Below are positions 49,871-62,759 of a stretch of 64,000 nt of DNA, in pieces; the stretch's first letter is position 1, and every line of letters starts with the position of its first letter. The notes under the pieces were generated by a model that saw only the letters and a list, made by a program, of their open reading frames with translations, did no database searches and was not told where the DNA came from. The position numbers were made by a program, and so were the translations under genes. The stretch spans positions 7,568,245-7,632,244 of the forward strand of contig OX031066.1 of NCBI GenBank assembly GCA_943736015.1, in the 5' to 3' direction. This stretch comes from Tridacna crocea (lineage: Eukaryota; Mollusca; Bivalvia; Cardiida; Cardiidae).

Positions 49871-51711
49871 AGGCCATAGAGATACAATAAGATGTAAGAA
49901 TAACTAATAATCAAAATTTTCTTTGATAGGGTAGAAGACATTGTGAGAAAAGGAGAAAATGCTGGTAACCTGCATTGTCTCCTTTTCTCAGATTATTTTC
50001 CAAAGCCTTCTCTTTTAGGGGTGTTAAAAGGCGTCATTGTATGGTAAGAGGTCAATAAGGATAAACATATACCCCCCCTCCCAATCATCCAATCAAATCT
50101 CATCCCTCTGTGAAATTATCCAATCACAGAAGCTTTTAGGAAATCAGAATGGGTGCCAACAGCCAATCAGAGAGGCTGTGAGAAATTCAAAATTGGGCCC
50201 GGCCTGGCAGTCAGAGAGGCTTTGAGAAATCAAAATGGGCCCAGTCAGCCAAACAAAATGGCGCCCTAATATATCAATTGAAAAAACAGTGAACAAAAAA
50301 CGGCATAAAAGTGGATTTAAAGTCTTTTTTAAAGGCTGCTGTGCAGTCCTTGGCAAACTGCCAGGCTTGCACCATCCACACATGCCAGATTTCACTGAAA
50401 AAGGGCCAAAATTCAAGAAAACGAGGTGGCAGAAGACCTTGTTTTGGTCCTTTCAAGCCCCTTGCAAGAGTTACTTCCCTTAAAGTAAACCCTTGATGCC
50501 CCCTTTACCCTTCAATTGGATTTCCTGATTCGGGCCACATCAAATTCATATAAGCCAAAATGATCAATGTACAGTGTAAAAAAAACTGTAAAAAAAAACA
50601 CACACAAACTAATGTGACAAGTTGCTAAAAAAGGGACTGAAAACTCTTTATTTAGCAATTGTTTCCTATTGCATAAATCAAACAAAGGGAACTGAAATGT
50701 TACTTTTTCTAATCGCTTCAAACCATGACAAGAAACCCAGTTACGTTGATTACCACCTCATACGTGCCAATTATGCACATGCGAAAAGCACAGAAAACAA
50801 TGTGACAAGTGGCTAAAAAAAAGACTGAAAACTCTTTCAGTAGGAAGGAATTGCAGCATAATTTTTCTAATATCTTAAAAGCGCAACAAGAAACCCAGTT
50901 ACGTTGACTACTGTTTCATACGTGCCAGTTACGCACATGCAAGAACACCAGAAAATGATGTGACAAGTGGCTAAAAAAAGACATGAAGACTCTTTTCAGT
51001 AGCAACTGCTTCCTGTTGCATAAGTCAAACAAAGAGAACTGAATTTTTTTTTTTTTTTTTCTCCATTCTCTCTATATCGTACGTGACAACAAACCCATTT
51101 ACGTTGACTACCGTCTCGTAGGTGCCAGTTACGTATCCGCGAAAACATGAAAAATCGACTTACGGGACATTTCATAGCAGACGACACCTGTTTCCCAAGT
51201 CAAATATAGGGAACTGAATTTCTATTTTTTTTCCTCCAATCTCTTTATACCGTGACAACAAACCCATTTACGCTGACTACCGTTTGTAGGTGCCAGTTAC
51301 GTATCCGCTAAAACATGAAAAAATCGACTTACGGGACATTTCATAGCAGAAGACACCTGTTTCTCAAGTCAAATATAGGGATTTTTCTTTTTTCGTTTTT
51401 TCTCACTAGGACCATTGATTCGGTTGCGATGACCATCTCACCCATATGAGACGGTTACGTGCTGCGCATGAAATTGTAAAGACACTTTCGGAGGCAACTG
51501 AAACCTGTTGCACAAATCAAAGAAAGGTAAATCAAACATTTCCCTGTTTTCATACCAGGGTCAGTTTTGGTGACCGTGCGAGTCAAAAGTCAATGTCATG
51601 TTTAACCGCTGCACAAAAAAATAAAATTCAGAAGCAACTGGTTGCTGTTGCAGAAACTTTTTCTGATGAAAAAAAAAAAAATATTGTTTTCGTTTGAAGA
51701 ATTAAAAAAAT
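49871..51711 (+). repeat. Macrosatellite monomer 28 (1,841 bp, type 2 start, site E AG)
   Basis: Site E AG, A at 51683 (AATATTG), T17, private T at 51066 (CTCCATTCTC). Confidence 0.98.
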
Positions 51712-53551
51712 AGGCCATAGAGATACAATAAGATGTAAGAATAACTAATAATCAAAATTTTCTTTGATAGGGTAGAAGACATATTGAGAAAAGGGGAAAA
51801 TGCTGGTAACCTGCATTGTCTCCTTTTCTCAGATTATTTTCCAAAGCCTTCTCTTTTAGGGGTGTTAAAAGGCGTCATTGTATGGTAAGAGGTCAATAAG
51901 GATAAACATATACCCCCCCTCCCAATCATCCAATCAAATCTCATCCCTCTGTGAAATTATTCAATCACAGAAGCTTTTAGGAAATCAGAATGGGTGCCAA
52001 CAGCCAATCAGAGAGGCTGTGAGAAATTCAAAATTGGGCCCGGCCTGGCAGTCAGAGAGGCTTTGAGAAATCAAAATGGGCCCAGTCAGCCAAACAAAAT
52101 GGCGCCCTAATATATCAATTGAAAAAACAGTGAACAAAAAACGGCATAAAAGTGGATTTAAAGTCTTTTTTAAAGGCTGCTGTGCAGTCCTTGGCAAACT
52201 GCCAGGCTTGCACCATCCACACATGCCAGATTTCACTGAAAAAGGGCCAAAATTCAAGAAAACGAGGTGGCAGAAGACCTTGTTTTGGTCCTTTCAAGCC
52301 CCTTGCAAGAGTTACTTCCCTTAAAGTAAACCCTTGATGCCCCCTTTACCCTTCAATTGGATTTCCTGATTCGGGCCACATCAAATTCATATAAGCCAAA
52401 ATGATCAATGTACAGTGTAAAAAAAACTGTAAAAAAAAACACACACAAACTAATGTGACAAGTTGCTAAAAAAGGGACTGAAAACTCTTTATTTAGCAAT
52501 TGTTTCCTATTGCATAAATCAAACAAAGGGAACTGAAATGTTACTTTTTCTAATCGCTTCAAACCATGACAAGAAACCCAGTTACGTTGATTACCACCTC
52601 ATACGTGCCAATTATGCACATGCGAAAAGCACAGAAAACAATGTGACAAGTGGCTAAAAAAAAGACTGAAAACTCTTTCAGTAGGAAGGAATTGCAGCAT
52701 AATTTTTCTAATATCTTAAAAGCGCAACAAGAAACCCAGTTACGTTGACTACTGTTTCATACGTGCCAGTTACGCACATGCAAGAACACCAGAAAATGAT
52801 GTGACAAGTGGCTAAAAAAAGACATGAAGACTCTTTTCAGTAGCAACTGCTTCCTGTTGCATAAGTCAAACAAAGAGAACTGAATTTTTTTTTTTTTTTT
52901 CTCCAATCTCTCTATATCGTACGTGACAACAAACCCATTTACGTTGACTACCGTCTCGTAGGTGCCAGTTACGTATCCGCGAAAACATGAAAAATCGACT
53001 TACGGGACATTTCATAGCAGACGACACCTGTTTCCCAAGTCAAATATAGGGAACTGAATTTCTATTTTTTTTCCTCCAATCTCTTTATACCGTGACAACA
53101 AACCCATTTACGCTGACTACCGTTTGTAGGTGCCAGTTACGTATCCGCTAAAACATGAAAAAATCGACTTACGGGACATTTCATAGCAGACGACACCTGT
53201 TTCTCAAGTCAAATATAGGGATTTTTCTTTTTTCGTTTTTTCTCACTAGGACCATTGATTCGGTTGCGATGACCATCTCACCCATATGAGATGGTTACGT
53301 GCTGCGCATGAAATTGTAAAGACACTTTCGGAGGCAACTGAAACCTGTTGCACAAATCAAAGAAAGGTAAATCAAACATTTCCCTGTTTTCATACCAGGG
53401 TCAGTTTTGGTGACCGTGCGAGTCAAAAGTCAATGTCATGTTTAACCGCTGCACAAAAAAATAAAATTCAGAAGCAACTGGTTGCTGTTGCAGAAACTTT
53501 TTCTGATGAAAAAAAAAAAAATCTTGTTTTCGTTTGAAGAATTAAAAAAAT
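51712..53551 (+). repeat. Macrosatellite monomer 29 (1,840 bp, type 1 start)
   Basis: Type 1 at a and b, T16, site E CG, private T at 53292 (GAGATGGTT). Confidence 0.98.
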
Positions 53552-55388
53552 AGGCCATAGAGATACAATAAGATGTAAGAATAACTAATAATCAAAATTT
53601 TCTTTGATAGGGTAGAAGACATTGTGAGAAAAGGAGAAAATGCTGGTAACCTGCATTGTCTCCTTTTCTCAGATTATTTTCCAAAGCCTTCTCTTTTAGG
53701 GGTGTTAAAAGGCGTCATTGTATGGTAAGAGGTCAATAAGGATAAACATATACCCCCCTCCCAATCATCCAATCAAATCTCATCCCTCTGTGAAATTATC
53801 CAATCACAGAAGCTTTTAGGAAATCAGAATGGGTGCCAACAGCCAATCAGAGAGGCTGTGAGAAATTCAAAATTGGGCCCGGCCTGGCAGTCAGAGAGGC
53901 TTTGAGAAATCAAAATGGGCCCAGTCAGCCAAACAAAATGGCGCCCTAATATATCAATTGAAAAAACAGTGAACAAAAAACGGCATAAAAGTGGATTTAA
54001 AGTCTTTTTTAAAGGCTGCTGTGCAGTCCTTGGCAAACTGCCAGGCTTGCACCATCCACACATGCCAGATTTCACTGAAAAAGGGCCAAAATTCAAGAAA
54101 ACGAGGTGGCAGAAGACCTTGTTTTGGTCCTTTCAAGCCCCTTGCAAGAGTTACTTCCCTTAAAGTAAACCCTTGATGCCCCCTTTACCCTTCAATTGGA
54201 TTTCCTGATTCGGGCCACATCAAATTCATATAAGCCAAAATGATCAATGTACAGTGTAAAAAAAACTGTAAAAAAAAACACACACAAACTAATGTGACAA
54301 GTTGCTAAAAAAGGGACTGAAAACTCTTTATTTAGCAATTGTTTCCTATTGCATAAATCAAACAAAGGGAACTGAAATGTTACTTTTTCTAATCGCTTCA
54401 AACCATGACAAGAAACCCAGTTACGTTGATTACCACCTCATACGTGCCAATTATGCACATGCGAAAAGCACAGAAAACAATGTGACAAGTGGCTAAAAAA
54501 AAGACTGAAAACTCTTTCAGTAGGAAGGAATTGCAGCATAATTTTTCTAATATCTTAAAAGCGCAACAAGAAACCCAGTTACGTTGACTACTGTTTCATA
54601 CGTGCCAGTTACGCACATGCAAGAACACCAGAAAATGATGTGACAAGTGGCTAAAAAAAGACATGAAGACTCTTTTCAGTAGCAACTGCTTCCTGTTGCA
54701 TAAGTCAAACAAAGAGAACTGAATTTTTTTTTTTTTTCTCCAATCTCTCTATATCGTACGTGACAACAAACCCATTTACGTTGACTACCGTCTCGTAGGT
54801 GCCAGTTACGTATCCGCGAAAACATGAAAAATCGACTTACGGGACATTTCATAGCAGACGACACCTGTTTCCCAAGTCAAATATAGGGAACTGAATTTCT
54901 ATTTTTTTTCCTCCAATCTCTTTATACCGTGACAACAAACCCATTTACGCTGACTACCGTTTGTAGGTGCCAGTTACGTATCCGCTAAAACATGAAAAAA
55001 TCGACTTACGGGACATTTCATAGCAGACGACACCTGTTTCTCAAGTCAAATATAGGGATTTTTCTTTTTTCGTTTTTTCTCACTAGGACCATTGATTCGG
55101 TTGCGATGACCATCTCACCCATATGAGACGGTTACGTGCTGCGCATGAAATTGTAAAGACACTTTCGGAGGCAACTGAAACCTGTTGCACAAATCAAAGA
55201 AAGGTAAATCAAACATTTCCCTGTTTTCATACCAGGGTCAGTTTTGGTGACCGTGCGAGTCAAAAGTCAATGTCATGTTTAACCGCTGCACAAAAAAATA
55301 AAATTCAGAAGCAACTGGTTGCTGTTGCAGAAACTTTTTCTGATGAAAAAAAAAAAAATCTTGTTTTCGTTTGAAGAATTAAAAAAAT
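53552..55388 (+). repeat. Macrosatellite monomer 30 (1,837 bp, type 2, shortest copy)
   Basis: C6 tract and the shortest T tract (T14) together explain its length. Other markers are majority type. Confidence 0.98.
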
Positions 55389-57232
55389 AGGCCATAGAGA
55401 TACAATAAGATGTAAGAATAACTAATAATCAAAATTTTCTTTGATAGGGTAGAAGACATTGTGAGAAAAGGAGAAAATGCTGGTAACCTGCATTGTCTCC
55501 TTTTCTCAGATTATTTTCCAAAGCCTTCTCTTTTAGGGGTGTTAAAAGGCGTCATTGTATGGTAAGAGGTCAATAAGGATAAACATATACCCCCCCTCCC
55601 AATCATCCAATCAAATCTCATCCCTCTGTGAAATTATCCAATCACAGAAGCTTTTAGGAAATCAGAATGGGTGCCAACAGCCAATCAGAGAGGCTGTGAG
55701 AAATTCAAAATTGGGCCCGGCCTGGCAGTCAGAGAGGCTTTGAGAAATCAAAATGGGCCCAGTCAGCCAAACAAAATGGCGCCCTAATATATCAATTGAA
55801 AAAACAGTGAACAAAAAACGGCATAAAAGTGGATTTAAAGTCTTTTTTAAAGGCTGCTGTGCAGTCCTTGGCAAACTGCCAGGCTTGCACCATCCACACA
55901 TGCCAGATTTCACTGAAAAAGGGCCAAAATTCAAGAAAACGAGGTGGCAGAAGACCTTGTTTTGGTCCTTTCAAGCCCCTTGCAAGAGTTACTTCCCTTA
56001 AAGTAAACCCTTGATGCCCCCTTTACCCTTCAATTGGATTTCCTGATTCGGGCCACATCAAATTCATATAAGCCAAAATGATCAATGTACAGTGTAAAAA
56101 AAACTGTAAAAAAAAACACACACAAACTAATGTGACAAGTTGCTAAAAAAGGGACTGAAAACTCTTTATTTAGCAATTGTTTCCTTTTGACATAAATCAA
56201 ACAAAGGGAACTGAAATGTTACTTTTTCTAATCGCTTCAAACCATGACAAGAAACCCAGTCACGTTGATTACCACCTCATACGTGCCAATTATGCACATG
56301 CGAAAAGCACAGAAAACAATGTGACAAGTGGCTAAAAAAAAGACTGAAAACTCTTTCAGTAGGAAGGAATTGCAGCATAATTTTTCTAATATCTTAAAAG
56401 CGCAACAAGAAACCCAGTTACGTTGACTACTGTTTCATACGTGCCAGTTACGCACATGCAAGAACACCAGAAAATGATGTGACAAGTGGCTAAAAAAAGA
56501 CATGAAGACTCTTTTCAGTAGCAACTGCTTCCTGTTGCATAAGTCAAACAAAGAGAACTGAATTTTTTTTTTTTTTTTTTCCTCAAATCTCTCTATATCG
56601 TACGTGACAACAAACCCATTTACGTTGACTACCGTCTCGTAGGTGCCAGTTACGTATCCGCGAAAACATGAAAAATCGACTTACGGGACATTTCATAGCA
56701 GACGACACCTGTTTCCCAAGTCAAATATAGGGAACTGAATTTCTATTTTTTTTCCTCCAATCTCTTTATACCGTGACAACAAACCCATTTACGCTGACTA
56801 CCGTTTGTAGGTGCCAGTTACGTATCCGCTAAAACATGAAAAAATCGACTTACGGGACATTTCATAGCAGACGACACCTGTTTCTCAAGTCAAATATAGG
56901 GATTTTTCTTTTTTCGTTTTTTCTCACTAGGACCATTGATTCGGTTGCGATGACCATCTCACCCATATGAGACGGTTACGTGCTGCGCATGAAATTGTAA
57001 AGACACTTTCGGAGGCAACTGAAACCTGTTGCACAAATCAAAGAAAGGTAAATCAAACATTTCCCTGTTTTCATACCAGGGTCAGTTTTGGTGACCGTGC
57101 GAGTCAAAAGTCAATGTCATGTTTAACCGCTGCACAAAAAAATAAAATTCAGAAGCAACTGGTTGCTGTTGCAGAAACTTTTTCTGATGAAAAAAAAAAA
57201 AATCTTGTTTTCGTTTGAAGAATTAAAAAAAT
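55389..57232 (+). repeat. Macrosatellite monomer 31 (1,844 bp, type 2, rare-variant copy)
   Basis: Carries CCTTTTGACATAAATC, CCCAGTCACG and the extra C after T18, as monomer 6 does, plus a private A at 56585 (CCTCAAATC). Confidence 0.98.
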
Positions 57233-59075
57233 AGGCCATAGAGATACAATAAGATGTAAGAATAACTAATAATCAAAATTTTCTTTGATAGGGTAGAAGA
57301 CATTGTGAGAAAAGGAGAAAATGCTGGTAACCTGCATTGTCTCCTTTTCTCAGATTATTTTCCAAAGCCTTCTCTTTTAGGGGTGTTAAAAGGCGTCATT
57401 GTATGGTAAGAGGTCAATAAGGATAAACATATACCCCCCCTCCCAATCATCCAATCAAATCTCATCCCTCTGTGAAATTATCCAATCACAGAAGCTTTTA
57501 GGAAATCAGAATGGGTGCCAACAGCCAATCAGAGAGGCTGTGAGAAATTCAAAATTGGGCCCGGCCTGGCAGTCAGAGAGGCTTTGAGAAATCAAAATGG
57601 GCCCAGTCAGCCAAACAAAATGGCGCCCTAATATATCAATTGAAAAAACAGTGAACAAAAAACGGCATAAAAGTGGATTTAAAGTCTTTTTTAAAGGCTG
57701 CTGTGCAGTCCTTGGCAAACTGCCAGGCTTGCACCATCCACACATGCCAGATTTCACTGAAAAAGGGCCAAAATTCAAGAAAACGAGGTGGCAGAAGACC
57801 TTGTTTTGGTCCTTTCAAGCCCCTTGCAAGAGTTACTTCCCTTAAAGTAAACCCTTGATGCCCCCTTTACCCTTCAATTGGATTTCCTGATTCGGGCCAC
57901 ATCAAATTCATATAAGCCAAAATGATCAATGTACAGTGTAAAAAAAACTGTAAAAAAAAACACACACAAACTAATGTGACAAGTTGCTAAAAAAGGGACT
58001 GAAAACTCTTTATTTAGCAATTGTTTCCTTTTGACATAAATCAAACAAAGGGAACTGAAATGTTACTTTTTCTAATCGCTTCAAACCATGACAAGAAACC
58101 CAGTTACGTTGATTACCACCTCATACGTGCCAATTATGCACATGCGAAAAGCACAGAAAACAATGTGACAAGTGGCTAAAAAAAAGACTGAAAACTCTTT
58201 CAGTAGGAAGGAATTGCAGCATAATTTTTCTAATATCTTAAAAGCGCAACAAGAAACCCAGTTACGTTGACTACTGTTTCATACGTGCCAGTTACGCACA
58301 TGCAAGAACACCAGAAAATGATGTGACAAGTGGCTAAAAAAAGACATGAAGACTCTTTTCAGTAGCAACTGCTTCCTGTTGCATAAGTCAAACAAAGAGA
58401 ACTGAATTTTTTTTTTTTTTTTTTCCTCCAATCTCTCTATATCGTACGTGACAACAAACCCATTTACGTTGACTACCGTCTCGTAGGTGCCAGTTACGTA
58501 TCCGCGAAAACATGAAAAATCGACTTACGGGACATTTCATAGCAGACGACACCTGTTTCCCAAGTCAAATATAGGGAACTGAATTTCTATTTTTTTTCCT
58601 CCAATCTCTTTATACCGTGACAACAAACCCATTTACGCTGACTACCGTTTGTAGGTGCCAGTTACGTATCCGCTAAAACATGAAAAAATCGACTTTCGGG
58701 ACATTTCATAGCAGACGACACCTGTTTCTCAAGTCAAATATAGGGATTTTTCTTTTTTCGTTTTTTCTCACTAGGACCATTGATTCGGTTGCGATGACCA
58801 TCTCACCCATATGAGACGGTTACGTGCTGCGCATGAAATTGTAAAGACACTTTCGGAGGCAACTGAAACCTGTTGCACAAATCAAAGAAAGGTAAATCAA
58901 ACATTTCCCTGTTTTCATACCAGGGTCAGTTTTGGTGACCGTGCGAGTCAAAAGTCAATGTCATGTTTAACCGCTGCACAAAAAAATAAAATTCAGAAGC
59001 AACTGGTTGCTGTTGCAGAAACTTTTTCTGATGAAAAAAAAAAAATCTTGTTTTCGTTTGAAGAATTAAAAAAAT
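57233..59075 (+). repeat. Macrosatellite monomer 32 (1,843 bp, type 2, rare-variant copy)
   Basis: Shares CCTTTTGACATAAATC and the extra C after T18 with monomers 6 and 31 but has the common CCCAGTTACG. GACTTTCGGG near 58695 as in monomer 15. A12. Confidence 0.98.
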
Positions 59076-60916
59076 AGGCCATAGAGATACAATAAGATGT
59101 AAGAATAACTAATAATCAAAATTTTCTTTGATAGGGTAGAAGACATTGTGAGAAAAGGAGAAAATGCTGGTAACCTGCATTGTCTCCTTTTCTCAGATTA
59201 TTTTCCAAAGCCTTCTCTTTTAGGGGTGTTAAAAGGCGTCATTGTATGGTAAGAGGTCAATAAGGATAAACATATACCCCCCCTCCCAATCATCCAATCA
59301 AATCTCATCCCTCTGTGAAATTATCCAATCACAGAAGCTTTTAGGAAATCAGAATGGGTGCCAACAGCCAATCAGAGAGGCTGTGAGAAATTCAAAATTG
59401 GGCCCGGCCTGGCAGTCAGAGAGGCTTTGAGAAATCAAAATGGGCCCAGTCAGCCAAACAAAATGGCGCCCTAATATATCAATTGAAAAAACAGTGAACA
59501 AAAAACGGCATAAAAGTGGATTTAAAGTCTTTTTTAAAGGCTGCTGTGCAGTCCTTGGCAAACTGCCAGGCTTGCACCATCCACACATGCCAGATTTCAC
59601 TGAAAAAGGGCCAAAATTCAAGAAAACGAGGTGGCAGAAGACCTTGTTTTGGTCCTTTCAAGCCCCTTGCAAGAGTTACTTCCCTTAAAGTAAACCCTTG
59701 ATGCCCCCTTTACCCTTCAATTGGATTTCCTGATTCGGGCCACATCAAATTCATATAAGCCAAAATGATCAATGTACAGTGTAAAAAAAACTGTAAAAAA
59801 AAACACACACAAACTAATGTGACAAGTTGCTAAAAAAGGGACTGAAAACTCTTTATTTAGCAATTGTTTCCTATTGCATAAATCAAACAAAGGGAACTGA
59901 AATGTTACTTTTTCTAATCGCTTCAAACCATGACAAGAAACCCAGTTACGTTGATTACCACCTCATACGTGCCAATTATGCACATGCGAAAAGCACAGAA
60001 AACAATGTGACAAGTGGCTAAAAAAAAGACTGAAAACTCTTTCAGTAGGAAGGAATTGCAGCATAATTTTTCTAATATCTTAAAAGCGCAACAAGAAACC
60101 CAGTTACGTTGACTACTGTTTCATACGTGCCAGTTACGCACATGCAAGAACACCAGAAAATGATGTGACAAGTGGCTAAAAAAAGACATGAAGACTCTTT
60201 TCAGTAGCAACTGCTTCCTGTTGCATAAGTCAAACAAAGAGAACTGAATTTTTTTTTTTTTTTTTCTCCAATCTCTCTATATCGTACGTGACAACAAACC
60301 CATTTACGTTGACTACCGTCTCGTAGGTGCCAGTTACGTATCCGCGAAAACATGAAAAATCGACTTACGGGACATTTCATAGCAGACGACACCTGTTTCC
60401 CAAGTCAAATATAGGGAACTGAATTTCTATTTTTTTTCCTCCAATCTCTTTATACCGTGACAACAAACCCATTTACGCTGACTACCGTTTGTAGGTGCCA
60501 GTTACGTATCCGCTAAAACATGAAAAAATCGACTTACGGGACATTTCATAGCAGAAGACACCTGTTTCTCAAGTCAAATATAGGGATTTTTCTTTTTTCG
60601 TTTTTTCTCACTAGGACCATTGATTCGGTTGCGATGACCATCTCACCCATATGAGACGGTTACGTGCTGCGCATGAAATTGTAAAGACACTTTCGGAGGC
60701 AACTGAAACCTGTTGCACAAATCAAAGAAAGGTAAATCAAACATTTCCCTGTTTTCATACCAGGGTCAGTTTTGGTGACCGTGCGAGTCAAAAGTCAATG
60801 TCATGTTTAACCGCTGCACAAAAAAATAAAATTCAGAAGCAACTGGTTGCTGTTGCAGAAACTTTTTCTGATGAAAAAAAAAAAAATCTTGTTTTCGTTT
60901 GAAGAATTAAAAAAAT
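59076..60916 (+). repeat. Macrosatellite monomer 33 (1,841 bp, type 2 start, site E AG)
   Basis: Type 2 start, c and d G, site E AG, T17. Confidence 0.98.
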
Positions 60917-62759
60917 AGGCCATAGAGATACAATAAGATGTAAGAATAACTAATAATCAAAATTTTCTTTGATAGGGTAGAAGACATATTGAGAAAAGGG
61001 GAAAATGCTGGTAACCTGCATTGTCTCCTTTTCTCAGATTATTTTCCAAAGCCTTCTCTTTTAGGGGTGTTAAAAGGCGTCATTGTATGGTAAGAGGTCA
61101 ATAAGGATAAACATATACCCCCCCTCCCAATCATCCAATCAAATCTCATCCCTCTGTGAAATTATTCAATCACAGAAGCTTTTAGGAAATCAGAATGGGT
61201 GCCAACAGCCAATCAGAGAGGCTGTGAGAAATTCAAAATTGGGCCCGGCCTGGCAGTCAGAGAGGCTTTGAGAAATCAAAATGGGCCCAGTCAGCCAAAC
61301 AAAATGGCGCCCTAATATATCAATTGAAAAAACAGTGAACAAAAAACGGCATAAAAGTGGATTTAAAGTCTTTTTTAAAGGCTGCTGTGCAGTCCTTGGC
61401 AAACTGCCAGGCTTGCACCATCCACACATGCCAGATTTCACTGAAAAAGGGCCAAAATTCAAGAAAACGAGGTGGCAGAAGACCTTGTTTTGGTCCTTTC
61501 AAGCCCCTTGCAAGAGTTACTTCCCTTAAAGTAAACCCTTGATGCCCCCTTTACCCTTCAATTGGATTTCCTGATTCGGGCCACATCAAATTCATATAAG
61601 CCAAAATGATCAATGTACAGTGTAAAAAAAACTGTAAAAAAAAACACACACAAACTAATGTGACAAGTTGCTAAAAAAGGGACTGAAAACTCTTTATTTA
61701 GCAATTGTTTCCTATTGCATAAATCAAACAAAGGGAACTGAAATGTTACTTTTTCTAATCACTTCAAACCATGACAAGAAACCCAGTTACGTTGATTACC
61801 ACCTTATACGTGCCAATTATGCACATGCCAAAAGCACAGAAAACAATGTGACAAGTGGCTAAAAAAAAGACTGAAAACTCTTTCAGTAGGAAGGAATTGC
61901 AGCATAATTTTTCTAATATCTTAAAAGCGCAACAAGAAACCCAGTTACGTTGACTACTGTTTCATACGTGCCAGTTACGCACATGCAAGAACACCAGAAA
62001 ATGATGTGACAAGTGGCTAAAAAAAGACATGAAGACTCTTTTCAGTAGCAACTGCTTCCTGTTGCATAAGTCAAACAAAGAGAACTGAATTTTTTTTTTT
62101 TTTTTTTTCTCCAATCTCTCTATATCGTACGTGACAACAAACCCATTTACGTTGACTACCGTCTCGTAGGTGCCAGTTACGTATCCGCGAAAACATGAAA
62201 AATCGACTTACGGGACATTTCATAGCAGACGACACCTGTTTCCCAAGTCAAATATAGGGAACTGAATTTCTATTTTTTTTCCTCCAATCTCTTTATACCG
62301 TGACAACAAACCCATTTACGCTGACTACCGTTTGTAGGTGCCAGTTACGTATCCGCTAAAACATGAAAAAATCGACTTACGGGACATTTCATAGCAGACG
62401 ACACCTGTTTCTCAAGTCAAATATAGGGATTTTTCTTTTTTCGTTTTTTCTCACTAGGACCATTGATTCGGTTGCGATGACCATCTCACCCATATGAGAC
62501 GGTTACGTGCTGCGCATGAAATTGTAAAGACACTTTCGGAGGCAACTGAAACCTGTTGCACAAATCAAAGAAAGGTAAATCAAACATTTCCCTGTTTTCA
62601 TACCAGGGTCAGTTTTGGTGACCGTGCGAGTCAAAAGTCAATGTCATGTTTAACCGCTGCACAAAAAAATAAAATTCAGAAGCAACTGGTTGCTGTTGCA
62701 GAAACTTTTTCTGATGAAAAAAAAAAAAATCTTGTTTTCGTTTGAAGAATTAAAAAAAT
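60917..62759 (+). repeat. Macrosatellite monomer 34 (1,843 bp, type 1 start, A/C at c/d)
   Basis: Type 1 at a and b, A and C at sites c and d as in monomer 4, private T at 61805 (ACCTTATACG), T19, site E CG. Confidence 0.98.
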
